Below, piece after piece: positions 21,117-31,884 of a DNA stretch of 64,000 nucleotides (position 1 is its first letter; the number at the start of each line of letters is the position of its first letter). The notes beneath the pieces are model-generated. The model was not told the origin of the DNA. It searched no databases and saw only the letters and a program-made list of their open reading frames with translations. The translations under genes were made by a program, and so were the position numbers. The DNA is from Zygnema cylindricum (Eukaryota > Streptophyta > Zygnematophyceae > Zygnematales > Zygnemataceae): assembly GCA_037447655.1 (NCBI GenBank), contig JBBHKE010000834.1, positions 518,499 to 582,498 of the forward strand, in the 5' to 3' direction.

Positions 21117-21216
21117 GTAATAGATATGATGACCAAACTTGTGCCTTCCCCTAGGCTAATTTTCTGCTGGGAGAACTGTGGTCTGAAATTTAAGATTGAC
21201 TAGAAAATAACGGAAG
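21117..21216 (+). pseudogene. RNase H C-terminus and PPT of element C
   Basis: Starts with the second target-site copy (21117-21124) and continues the RNase H tail (MMTKLVPSPRLIFCWENCGLKFKID then stop), ending in the purine tract AACGGAAG before the LTR. Nearly identical to 37174-37270. Confidence 0.8.
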
Positions 21217-22233
21217 TGCAGAAATTGATGGTTAATTTAGTATTTTCTAGGTCTAAAATAAAATATAGAAAAGAAGCCTAGGTAGTCTGCCTCTAACTTC
21301 TCTCTTCAACTCCCACACTTGTTGCAGTCACTGAAAGTCAGAGATGAAGGTAGAGCCATGGCTGCCTATGTTATTGTGTGATTTACGGGTGGTAGATTAG
21401 TTGACTTATAATAGTTAATAAGTTGATTTACTATTTTACTAAAAGTAGAGCAGTCGCAACCAGAATTTGATCCTAGTACCTACCGACCGTTAAAGCTGCC
21501 GGTAGCCGGTAGCTCTATCCATTTAGTCTATGACAAAGTTAAATTATATACAGTTTGATAATTATATAAACATTTCTACGCTAATAAATTCATTTAGCAG
21601 AAACTATTTAGAGGATACATAGATTTTGTTATGTAAAGTATGGATTAATGTTTGGACAAGAAACAAATACCACGCATTTGTTTATTACGGCTACGATTTA
21701 ATCTACATTTAATCAGACAGCTGGAATTAATGCCGAGATCACGGAAGAGGATTTCGACGGTTTTTGGTCATCGCCACATCAGATGAAACGTGGCAAAATG
21801 ACATTGGATCGCGGCATCTCCGGGGATTAAGGGGGCAAATCCGGATATACCACGTGTCGACATTTAGGCCATGTAGTACAGAAAGTACACCGGCAATTGT
21901 ACTTTTGTGTACGGAAGAGTAATATGATTGGTTCCGTACATAAGTAGATAGAGTTTGTAAGAGAGATAAGACATAGAAAAATTGGTAGATAGGACCCTCT
22001 CTCCCAAAGAGCTTCTGTACAAAAGGTCAAATTTGACCCTCCGTAACTTACTACTCAGGGAGAAAACCAGAGATTTTTTTTGCTATCGACTCAGGGGAGT
22101 CTTGCCTTCACAAGAGTGAAGGTGCTTAAAATTTTTGTTTTTTAGGGTGGCAGTTATTCGTGCTGAAAGACAAAGGGGTCAAGGTTATCATAGAGGCTTC
22201 GTGTGACCTGCTTACTCTGAGGTCACATGGGGA
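21217..22233 (+). repeat. 3' LTR of element C, end truncated
   Basis: Starts TGCAGAAATTGATGG. It follows the 5' LTR of C up to GAGGTCACATGG, then switches at about 22233 to a gag scrap instead of finishing at TTGCA. The identical switch occurs in the copy ending near 38287. Confidence 0.85.
21455..21528 (-). other. Antisense tRNA-like block in C-type LTR
   Basis: On the minus strand an A-box-like GACTAAATGGATAGAGC is followed about 43 bases later by a T-arm: CTAGG, loop ATCAAAT, TCTGG, which pairs in all five positions if G-U is allowed. No matching acceptor stem, so it is not a functional tRNA. The same block is in the other C/D/L-type LTRs. Confidence 0.5.
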
Positions 22234-22950
22234 AGATCCGTAGAGGAGGTAAGACCGTTCAAGCTCTAGCTGCCGGAACGGACCAGACCGGGCAGTCTGA
22301 TTTATTTTATGAATTGTACCAGACCGAATTTGGCAGGAGCTGTAAGAGTGCTTAGTAGGAGTCTGAATGCTCCTACCAAAAAGGATGGGAAGCTGCTAAG
22401 AGGGTCCTGAGATATCTCATAAAAACTAGGGATCTATGGCTGTATCTGGGTGGGGAAAATATTGACATCACCACTTGAAGTGATGCTAGCTATGGGGATG
22501 CTCTGATGTGAAGATGTACATCTGGATATGTGTTGTATGTGGGGAATGGTGCTTGTTGCTAGAGGAGTAAGTAACAAAAGGTCATTGCTCAGTCCACCAT
22601 GGAGGCTGAGTATATGGCATCTTGCTTTGCTGTGAAGGAATTGATTTGGGTGAAATTCTTGCTTGGTGAATTGGGGCATCTTAAGAGTGGAATTCATAAA
22701 ATATTCTGTGATAATCAAGCAGCAATTGCAATTGCTACTAATCATAAACATCTCTTTAAAGCAAAGCACATGGATATCAGACTTAGCTTTGTTAGGGAAA
22801 AGGTGGAGAACAAAATAATAAGTCTAGAATATAGACCAGACAGTAAAATGGTGGCAGACATGATGAGAAAGCCTGTGCCTTCTCCTAAATTAATATTTTG
22901 CAGAGAGAAGTGTGGACTTAAATTTAAAAGTGACTAGAAAATAAAGGGAG
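22234..22950 (+). pseudogene. Chimeric block: gag scrap fused to RNase H
   Basis: About 60 bases encode a gag piece (EIRRGGKTVQALAAGT, compare IEIRKGGKSGQALAAGT in C), then the sequence jumps at about 22293 into RNase H (SLIYFMNCTRPNLAGA). The RNase H retains MEAEYMASC and DNQAAIAIATNHKH and ends in KSD, stop, then the PPT AAAGGGAG. A stop (TGA) replaces the Trp codon before SDASYGD. The same block with the same joins is at 38288-39005. Confidence 0.8.
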
Positions 22951-23784
22951 TGTTGAAATTAGAAGGCTTTCTTATGTATTTTCTATGTTTCTTAAGTAAT
23001 CTAAGATGAGGAAGGAAAAAGCAGAGGCAGCCTGCTTCTAACTTTTCTCTCAAGCCCCCCATACTTGTCGTAGTCACTGGAGGCTGAAGAAGAAGCTTGA
23101 GCCATGGCTGCCTATGCTTCTCCTAAAGTTAAAAGGCAATCTTTGTTTAAACTTACCAAAAAGGTTAACAAACCCAAGATTTGATCCTGGTACCTACCGA
23201 CCATCCAAATAGTCCAGCATCGTTACCATGTAGCCTAGCACCTGTTTCGAAGTATATAGGGTACAATAGCTACTTAAAGATGTGCAAATAGTAAATTTCA
23301 ATTAACTGACCAACGGACCACAATCACATAGACACAGTTAGATAGAATCACATCAAAAAGTACTGCTTGTATTTTAATGGCTATATATTAGGGGAGATAT
23401 AAATCGGATGGCGGAGGAAGAAGCTAGCATCGCAGAATAAATGTTTTGGCGGTTTGCGGTCACAACTACACAAGGTGACACGTGGCAACCTGACATTGGA
23501 TGGCGGCATCTCCGGGATATACCATGGCGAACTTGGACATGGCAGGCGTCGTCTCCTCGGCCATGTCGTACAATGGCTGTATAGAAAGTACTCCGGGCCA
23601 AGTACCTTTCTCTACTGAACACTAAATTGATTGGCTCTGTACTTCACTAGGAGAGGGTTAAGAAAGGGGTTTAGGACATATAAAATATAGGTAGCAGCCT
23701 CTTTCCCAGAGCGCTTTTGAATAAAAGGTCATCTATAACCATTGATAATTTATTGCTCAGGGGAACAAATTCAAGGATTCTTTT
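22951..23784 (+). repeat. D-type LTR, left part (split by element H)
   Basis: Starts TGTTGAAATTAGAAGG after the PPT. It is interrupted after GATTCTTTT by element H and resumes at 29729. Together the parts make about 1.0 kb, matching the D LTRs (989 and 991 bp). Confidence 0.85.
23167..23245 (-). other. Antisense tRNA-like block in D-type LTR
   Basis: The minus strand reads GTGCTAGGCTACATGGTAACG (A-box-like), then a T-arm CCAGG, ATCAAAT, CTTGG that pairs fully with one G-U. Base pairs differ from those in other LTRs while pairing is kept. Confidence 0.5.
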
Positions 23785-24646
23785 TGTTGTCTTTTGGAAA
23801 GCTCTCAGTCTCAGAGCAGCGCAGCAGCGCAGCAACTATACAGACAGCAGCGCAGCTGCTATACGGAAGAGCAGCGCAGTAGCGCAGCAGCAGAGCACCG
23901 CAGCAGCAGAGCAGCGCAGCAGCAGAGCAGCGCAGCAGCAGAGCAGCGCAGCAGCGAAGCTGCGATACTGACAGGACAAACGCAGCTGCGGTCACTTTCG
24001 ATAAGATCCGTACAGACAACGCAGCTGCTACTATCTTGGATATGATTTGGTGCAGGACATCGCAGCCGCAGGTGATATAAATGTGATCCGGTACGGGACA
24101 ACGCAGCTGCGATTAATATGAATCTAGTCAACGGACGAGATTCATAAGAGTATCACAAGTGACTTAGCCGACAAGTATTTGTACAGTAACTTAATATAGA
24201 TTCTGAGTAAAATTGACTGTACAATGATAGATTGGGTTGGCACGATCAAGAACACGTAGATCTCAGTAGGTGGGTTGATTCTGGACGTACCTCTCAGGTA
24301 CACTGTTATTGGCGGTAGAACACTGAAAGTATAAGACTTAGGACTTAGAGCATTTTTATGTATCCAGACTTCCAAGTAGTAAAACTGCAGACAGTTTTTG
24401 GGAAACTTCTGAGTATTATATCTTGAGTGTTGTTGGGTCAATTGTGCTTAAACTTTGGGAGTTCTCAGTGTTTATGTTACTTTATATTCTGATAGAGTTT
24501 TGTGAGATTTGGATGCTTGTATAAGAATTGGTGATCACTTAAGAACAGCTGTTTGGTAGGATTCTTGATAGCTTCTGAGAGTGTATCATGTCTACTTCTA
24601 CTACTACTGCTGCTCCTCCACCTGCACCGGTGGTTCTAGAACAACA
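23785..24646 (+). repeat. 5' LTR of element H (862 bp)
   Basis: Starts TGTTGTCTTTTGG and ends GAACAACA. Bases 23813-23975 are a GCAGCGCAG/GCAGAG array that is about 48 bp longer than in the 3' LTR. The gag ATG lies at 24588, 59 bases before the end. Confidence 0.93.
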
Positions 24647-27600
24647 GGTTATGGGCCTGTCATCAAGAATTCCTATCTTTTCCGGGGATAAGTATGTTTA
24701 CTGGGCGGATATGGTGGAGACACATTTTGAAAATGTCAATCTTTTGGATATATTGGATGGTTCTTTGGATGAATCTGATCCGTCATGGTCTAAGAAAAAT
24801 ACGCAGGCTCGTTCTATTTTGAAATTTTGTATATCTGAGGACTTAGCTATGTCTCGGATAAAAATGAAAAAAGCAATTGATATATGGAAATCCATTAAAA
24901 GTGATTATGAAAAGGCTAATGTTCAGGAAGAACTTCTATTGGCTGCAAAAATTTGGGACTATAAGTACACTGGCGGTACAATGGCTGAATATTCTAACAA
25001 ATTTCGTATTCTTGTAGATGCACATGCTTGTGCCGGTGGGGTGTTTCCTCAGTTTCAACAGGCAGCATTGCTCATGCGGGGTCTCCCTCGTAGTATGAAA
25101 GGAGCATTTGACATGCTCAAACAGAAAGATAAAGCTAGCTGGACCTTACAGTTAGCAATCAATATTTTATTAGAGGAGGAAGCTACATCTAATATTCTCA
25201 ATGTTGAGCAAGTAGAGGCTTTTAATTCAGAATTTGGAAAGAACGGTCAATTTAATCAGCAAAGTAATCAGTTTACCCAATTGAGACAGTTTAATCTGGG
25301 GGGAAATAGAAAATCCAACAATGCATGTTTTTATTGTAGTGAGAGAGGTCATGGATACAAATTCTGTTCTAAACTTAAACAAGCTAACGATACAGGTTTA
25401 TACAGGCCAGGATGGCAACAAAGTCAGTTTTACAAAAACTTCACGAGGCCTACACCTCGTGGAAATGCACTGTTTTCAGCTTCTTCATCACTCCAAGACA
25501 AAACTCTGACATTTTCTGAGGAGGACGACACGGATCTATTCGCTATGGCGGCAGCAATGGAAGGCGCAAAGGACCCTGGATGGATTATGGATACAGGAGC
25601 GTCAGCGCATATGTGTTGGAACAAGGCCATCTTCAAAAATCTGAAAGCAACGCCGGAGAAAAATATTTATTATGCTTGTGGAATGAGTGTCCAAACTCGT
25701 GCAATGGGTGATGTGTCCTTGCTAGTTGATGTGGATGGAAAACCAATTGAAAGGACTCTTTACAATGTCTTATTTGTGCCTGACTTTAAGAAAAATCTGT
25801 TTTCTACGTCGTTGGTTGAGAGTAAAGGCTTTGAGGTCAGTTTGAAAAATGGTCGGCAGGTTGTTAGCAAAAACGGCAAGGTTGCGGTTACAGGTACTAG
25901 AGATAGTAGCAAGATGTATCGCATGGATATGGCTAATACAAAAGAAAATGATGTTTTGTACTCCGGTGTTTTGCACTCAGATGAGTTGTGGCATAAAAGA
26001 TTAGGCCATGTCAACTATGATAGTTTGAAAAAAATGGTTGTTGCTGGAAAGATAGAGGGTGTATCAATCACAGATGGGCCGGTCAAAACTTGCGATGGTT
26101 GCGCTTTAGGCAAAATCCACAGATTGCCATTTCCTAACGAGTCTGAGCATCGGTCGACCAAACTTTTACAACAAATTCATTCGGATGTCTTTGGTCCGGC
26201 GAAGGTTCCTTCTGCCGGAGGAATGAAATATATGGTCACCTTCACAGATGATTTCTCACGATTTACAAAAGTTTACTTCATGAAGGAGAAGAGTGAAGTG
26301 TTTGGTCACTTCAAACACTATAAAGCATGGGCTGAAAAACTTCATAATTCATCTATTTTGCAGCTCAGATCGGACAATGGTGGTGAATATACATCAAAAG
26401 AGTTTGAAACCTTTTTACTCGATGAAGGCATTAGTCATCTACTGACTGTTCCATATTCACCGGAACAAACTGGGGTGTCGGAACGGCTGAATAAAACTCT
26501 CACGGAAAGCCCTAGATCTATGCTCGCCGATAAAGGTGTGGATCCGAAATTATGGGTTGAGGCTCTAAATTGTGCAGTTTATATTAAAAATAGGATAGGA
26601 TCAAGATCGGTAGAAACAACTCCTTACGAAATCTGGACGGGTAGCAAACCAGATGTTAGCCATTTCAAGGTCTTTGGTAGTCAATGCTTTATATTGGATA
26701 CGTCTACAGATAGATGGAAAATGGAACCGAAGGGATTACCGGGTATTCTGTTAGGATATGATGATCACTCGAAAGGTTATAGAGTCTTTGTGTTTGAAAG
26801 GCAGAAAATAGTTGTAGCTAGAAACATCATTGTTAAGGATGAACTAGACTCCATAGATTTATTTCAAATGACAAAGCAGCAAAGGCAACAGAAAGTACAG
26901 GAGTATGTCATCTTAGATTGAATGCAGGAACTTGTCCCGCATATTCCACAAACTCCGGTAATGACTCAGGAATCAGACTCCCTCCAACTTCCTCACCAAC
27001 TTCGGGTCCAGACGGACCAAGAGCAGTCAATACAGACGGAACGCAACCAGCGCAATCACGAACACACGGATCGCAACCAGCGCAATCAGCAAGACACGGA
27101 TCGCAACCAGCGCAACCAGCGTAATCAGCGCAATGCGCGGGATCCGACGATCTCAGCCTCAGAATTTCCGGGGGGAAGAAGATCAAGCAGCCGCCTGCAA
27201 GCAAGCTCTCACTTTGCCTTCTCGGCAGTCTCAGGGGAGCCCTTGACCATCCAAGAAGCTTTCTCATCACCACAGCGGAATCACTGGATTGAGGCGGCAA
27301 ACGACGAAATGAAGTCGATCATGGAGGCTCAAACATGGGAGCTCGTGGACCTTCCTCCAGACCGAAAAGCGATCGGCAGCAAATGAGTATTCAAGGTGAA
27401 GTTAAATCCCGATAACACCATAGAACGCTATAAGGCCAGACTTGTGGCTAAGGGGTACAATCAAAAGGAAGGAATCGATTTTGAAGAAACATTTTCTCCG
27501 GTTGTAAGATTTCCAACAGTTAGGATTTTGCTGTCCCTAGCTGCTATAGAAGATATGGAAATTCATCAGATGGATGTAAAAACGGCCTTTTTGCATGGAG

Positions 27601-28814
27601 AACTAGAAGAGACCATTTACATGCAGCAGCCGGAAAAGTATGTAGAACTAGGAAAAGAGCACTTAGTATGCAAGTTGCTAAAATCTTTGTACGGCCTGAA
27701 ACAGGCCCCGAGACAGTGGAATATAAAGCTTGATGAATTCTTGACTAGTCTAGGATTTCAAAGGATAAGTTTTGATCACTCTGTCTACGTTCTAAAGGGT
27801 GAAAATGGGATAGTGTATATAGCGGTATATGTAGATGATTTGCTATTAATAAGCAAATCAATGGCTGAAATTAACAAAATCAAAACTGCTCTAAACTCAC
27901 AGTTCGAGATGAAAGACCTCGGTGAGGCAAAATATATTTTGGGTATCTAGGTAGAGAGGGACAGAAATAAGAAAAGAATAAAATTGACTCAAAAAGAGGC
28001 TATTGGAAACATGTTAGATGAGTACGGAATGCGGGGGGCAAAAGGGTGTTTAACTCCAATGGAGTTTCGGCACAAGTTAGAGGGAGAAGAGACAGAACCA
28101 GGTGTTATTGTTAGCGAGTATTTAGAATCAGGGGAGAATGATCCTATGGCAATAATACCTTATAGACAGATAGTGGGAAGCTTAATATACTTCATGAACG
28201 GTACCCGTCCTGACATTGCTGCAGCAGTCGGGGTACTGAGTAGGAGTCTACAAAATCCGAGAAAATCTGATCTGGATGCAGCAAAGAGAGTCTTAAGATA
28301 TTTGGCAGGAACTAAAGATCTCAAACTCACTCTAGGCGGAGGAGAAGTCAAGCTGCAAACATGGAGTGATGCAAGCTATGGCGACATGCCAAGCCGGAAA
28401 TCTACCACGGGATTCGTTCTACAAATTGGGAACGGTACTTGCTGCTGGAGCAGCAAACTTCAAAAGGTGACAGCACAATCGACAATAGAGTCGGAATATA
28501 TGGCAGCAAGCTCGGCCCTCAAAGAACTCTTATGGGTAAAATCCATGTTACAAGAACTAGGATACATGCAAGTTGGTCCACAAGTGATCTGGTGTGATAA
28601 CCACGCTGCCATTGCCATTGCTTCTAACCCGAGTCATCACTTCAAAAGCAAGCACATGGATGTACGATTACACTTTGTAAGAGAAAAAGTGTTCTCTAGA
28701 GTGATTAAATTATGTTACTTACCAGATGCAAAAATGATTGCTGATATGCTCACTAAAGCTCTTCCTGCTCCTAAGCTGAAGTATTGTAGGGAAGCAGTGG
28801 GATTAAGTGAATAG
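24588..28814 (+). pseudogene. gag-pol: Gag-pol polyprotein, one frame with three stops (1,408 codons)
   Basis: A single frame from ATG 24588, beginning inside the LTR. Order: gag (about residues 1-240); CCHC knuckle CFYCSERGHGYKFC (246-259); protease WIMDTGAS (about 332); integrase HHCC (HKRLGH...CDGCALGK, about 467-508), catalytic HSDVFG, RSDNGGEY and VSERLN; a linker with repeated RNQRNQ-type units (about 820-850); reverse transcriptase with QMDVKTAFLHGELEETIYM and YVDDLLL (about 1081); RNase H with WSDASYGD, IESEYMA and DNHAAI. Stops are TGA 26919, TGA 27384 (Trp expected) and TAG 27948 (Gln expected). The last two are single C-to-T or G-to-A changes from the expected codon. All catalytic motifs look intact. 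Read-through is possible but not shown. Confidence 0.93.
24647..24658 (+). promoter_or_regulatory. Primer binding site, element H
   Basis: GGTTATGGGCCT: eleven bases complementary to the initiator tRNA-Met anticodon arm, directly after the LTR. It lies in the gag frame and encodes Val-Met-Gly. Confidence 0.8.
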
Positions 28815-28909
28815 TTGAATTGCTGCAGTGCTATATTGCTATGCTGCGATACTGTGCTAGTTTATCACCGCAGCTGCGCCGGTATACTGAGTCTAAAGCT
28901 TTAGGGGAG
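28815..28909 (+). other. 3' leader and PPT of element H
   Basis: Short GCTGC-rich stretch after the pol stop, ending in the purine tract TTTAGGGGAG just before the LTR. The motif CTGAGTCTAAAGCTTTA here recurs at about 2938-2954 in element A. Confidence 0.75.
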
Positions 28910-29723
28910 TGTTGTCTTTTGGAAAGCTCTCAGTCTCAGAGCAGCGCAGCAGCGCAGCCACTATACAGACAGCAGCGCAGCTGCTATACGGAAGAGCAGC
29001 GCAGCAGCGTAGCAGCAGAGCAGCGCAGCAGCGAAGCTGCGATACTGACAGGACAAACGCAGCTGCGGTCACTTTGGATAAGATCCGTACAGACAACGCA
29101 ACTGCTACTATCTTGGATATGATTTGGTGCAGGACACCGCAGCTGCGGGTGATATAAATGTGATCCGGTACGGGACAACGCAGCTGCGATTAATATGAAT
29201 GTAGTCAACGGACAAGATTCATAAAAGTATCACAAGTGACTTAGCCGACAAGTATTTGTACAGTAACTTAATATAGATTCTGAGTAATATTGACTGTACA
29301 ATGATAGATTGGGTTGGCACGATCAAGAACACGTAGATCTTAGTAGGTGGGTTGATTCTGGACGTACCTCTCAGGTACACTGTTATCGGCGGTAGAACAC
29401 CGAAAGTATAAGACTTAGGACTTAGAGCATTTTTATGTATCCAGACTTCCAAGTAGTAAAACTGCAGACAGTTTTTGGGAAACTTCTGAGTATTATATCT
29501 TGAGTGTTGTTAGGTTAATTGTGCTGAAACTTTGGGAGTTGTCAGTGTTTATGTAACTCTATATTCTGATAGAGTTTTGTGAGATTTGGATGCTTGTATA
29601 AGAATTGGTGATCACTTAAGTACAGCTGTTTGGTAGGATTCTTGATAGCTTCTGAGAGTGTATCATGTCTACTTCTACTACTACTGCTGCTCCTCCACCT
29701 GCACCGGTGGTTGTAGAACAACA
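28910..29723 (+). repeat. 3' LTR of element H (814 bp)
   Basis: Starts TGTTGTCTTTTGG and ends GAACAACA, followed by CTTTT. About 48 bp shorter than the 5' LTR, through fewer GCAGCGCAG units around 28940-29035. Confidence 0.93.
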
Positions 29724-29894
29724 CTTTTTGTGGCAGAATCAAGGGATTCAGCTCTACCAAGGAGTTAACTTTGGTCAGTCTGTATTCTGTCAAATTGTGA
29801 GCAATACTCATATAAAGACTAAGGGATTGAGGTTATCCTACATGCTTCTAGTAAGTTGTCTACTCTGAGTACTAATGGAGGTCTCACAGTTGCA
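29724..29894 (+). repeat. D-type LTR, right part
   Basis: Begins with the duplicated CTTTT, then TGTGGCAG..., and runs to CAGTTGCA, the normal end of D-type LTRs. Confidence 0.85.
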
Positions 29895-30045
29895 TTATGT
29901 AATTTAGATAACAATTCATGTTAGCGCTAGCAGTTTGCGTATGTTAGGTAACAATTCTTGTTAGCGCTAACAGTTTGTGTAAGTTAGGTCAAAATTCTAT
30001 TGATTTGAGGCAAGCGATGACCCAGAGGAGGAAGAAGAGGCACCA
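29895..30045. repeat. Two units of the GTTAGCGCTAAC minisatellite, then unassigned DNA
   Basis: Bases 29895-29990 hold two to three copies of the 40-bp unit (TAGATAACAATTC...GTTAGCGCTARCAGTTTGYGTA) that forms the large array at 43763-44297. The following 55 bases, Glu-rich if read as protein, are not assigned. Confidence 0.75.
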
Positions 30046-30400
30046 GCAGCTGCCATAATATTCAGATTACAAAGGTGGAAACTCTCTCTGAAACCACAAA
30101 AATACCGACTTCACAATGAAGCCCCAAGCAAACCAGAAACACCCAAGGTCTGCAAATTTTCCACAATATAAAAAATATAACAAACAAACCACATGTAAAA
30201 TTTCACAGGGTTCTACCAAAAGATCACAATAATCTTGCAATTCAAAAAGACACAAAAACTGCTTCGCAGTTTTCCATTCACTGAATTCTTATCTCCAAAA
30301 TATTAGAAGTCCTACATATACAAAGTGAACCTACAGCTGATCTAAACCGTACCACATTAACCGTGGTGTGTCAGTACACGAAACATTAATCAAACTATAC
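30046..30400 (-). repeat. A/B-type LTR fragment, minus strand
   Basis: The reverse complement matches the middle of element B's LTR (…TAGTGTACYGACACACCACG…GGTTCACTTTGTATAT…GCTTGGGGCTTCATTGTGAAG). Neither end is complete, and there is no target duplication. Confidence 0.7.
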
Positions 30401-31884
30401 CTTCGTGTATCTAGACCAATCATCTGTGATGGTTAGCATCCATCTCTTCCCCCTATGTGAAGCATACCTACCTGGTCCCCAAACATCATGGTGAATTAGA
30501 TCTAATACTTTCTCTCCTAAATGTGGTTGCATTTGGAAATGGAAGTCTATGAATCTTCCCTTGGGCACATCCACTACAATTATCAAAGGATTCATCATCC
30601 TCAAAAGTAATACCCTCCACTATTTCATTTTTCTTCATTTTCTTTAATCTATCAAGATGCACATGCCCCAACCTTTTGTGCCAAAGCATCATCTCACTTG
30701 CACACGAGTAGAGAACACTTTTTTCATTACATAGAACAATTCTGAACATCTCTTGACTGCCCTTCTCAGCTATGAAATAAACCTCATTTTCAAAGTTTGC
30801 TATGAAGATTCCTTTCATAGTTCCTATTTCAAACTCCTTTTCATCTAGGACAACTTTTGAGAATAAGTTCGTGCTAAGCTGTGGAATGTAAAGAACGTCT
30901 GAGAGTTATACATTCGAGGCCTTTCCATCAACTAGAATATTCAAGTCAACAATTCCAACAAGACTTGTGGTTTCTACTCTACCATCTCCGTACTCTATTT
31001 CAACTGTCGGGATCTTTCTCAGTTTAGTGAACCACCTCTTATCTTTGCACATATGCATTGAGGCCCCTGTATCCATGATCCACCCATCTCCTTGTCCTCT
31101 TCCACTTAAGTTTCGATAGGGATCTTTCCCTCTCTCCTCATCACACTTCCGCTTATCAGCTCCTGCAGACAATGCTTGAACACTTGGACTCCCTCTCCTA
31201 ATATCTATGGTGCTTTCTTTCACTAAAATCATTCCCACTGTGTTATCCCAATTCCAATTTTTATCTCTTATGTCATGCAATCGGTTAATGATATTCTCAT
31301 ACTCTTAAGGTAACTTCAAAATCAAGTTTCATCATTAATATATTCACTCTTTGTCTCTCTGACCATGAGTTACCTGCACTCTCTAGCAATCCAAACAATG
31401 CTCTTAAATCATTGCAATAATTATTCATGCTTCCTCCCTTATAAATATAAGCTACGATCTTATTTTCCTGCTAACTGTTGCTGTTGCAATGATCCACTCT
31501 TATATTTGTTAACTAGTGATATCGAAATCTGTGATAAAGATTTGACATGCATAAGGGGAATGGCAATGCCTTTTGCTACACTTTTAAGAATTAAGAGCTT
31601 AACAACCTTGTCTTTATAATTCCACTTTTCATACTCTAATCTGTCGGTCTGAACCTTTGCCAACGTTGCTGGTGGTTCTGCTGCCGGTATCGCCTTCGAC
31701 AATGGTGTCACTTGAGTTGCAACTCCTCCCTTTTCTCCTTCTATGACAATCTCCTCTCCTTCCTCATCTTCATCCTTGGTGATTGTGGCTGCTGTTCTGG
31801 CTACTGTAGTGACGGAGGTGTTAGAAAAACGTGTCCCTCCAAACCCAGGTGGAGGTGGGCATTGAATTTGTCTAGACACTATGC
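30401..31884 (-). pseudogene. Copia gag-protease-integrase fragment I, minus strand
   Basis: Reading leftward: gag (31879-31460; VQTDRLEYEKWNYKDKVVKLLILKSV), a degraded stretch, the protease WIMDTGASMHMCKD (about 31080), LRKIPTVEIEYGDGRV, then the integrase HKRLGHVHLDRL...CSGCAQGKIHRLPF (about 30680-30555) and DVWGPG...DDWSRYTKV (to 30395). The protease motif DTGAS is intact, but stops and frameshifts separate the pieces. The gag N-terminus lacks the VMGP signature, so it is another subfamily. It stops at the LTR fragment on the left and at D's LTR on the right. Confidence 0.75.

Larger units (their letters stand above)
23785..29723 (+). mobile_element. Copia-type LTR retrotransposon H, near-intact, 5,939 bp (TSD CTTTT)
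   Basis: Complete element: LTRs with TG...CA ends, anticodon-loop PBS, one gag-pol frame, PPT and a perfect CTTTT duplication (23780-23784 and 29724-29728). It sits in a D-type LTR, and removing it restores …GATTCTTTTTGTGGCAG…. By eye the LTRs differ at roughly two dozen positions out of about 810 (about 3%), so it is the youngest full copy here. It is the best candidate source of enzymes for the gag-only family, although its frame has three stops. Confidence 0.93.

Noticed and set aside
23167-23245. Functional tRNA gene
   Set aside because: T-arm and A-box are convincing, but acceptor ends do not pair and no proper anticodon arm is seen; kept only as tRNA-like.
23771-24131. Cys/Ala/Leu-rich minus-strand frames
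   Set aside because: Translations of the GCAGCG array in the LTR of element H; low complexity in all frames.
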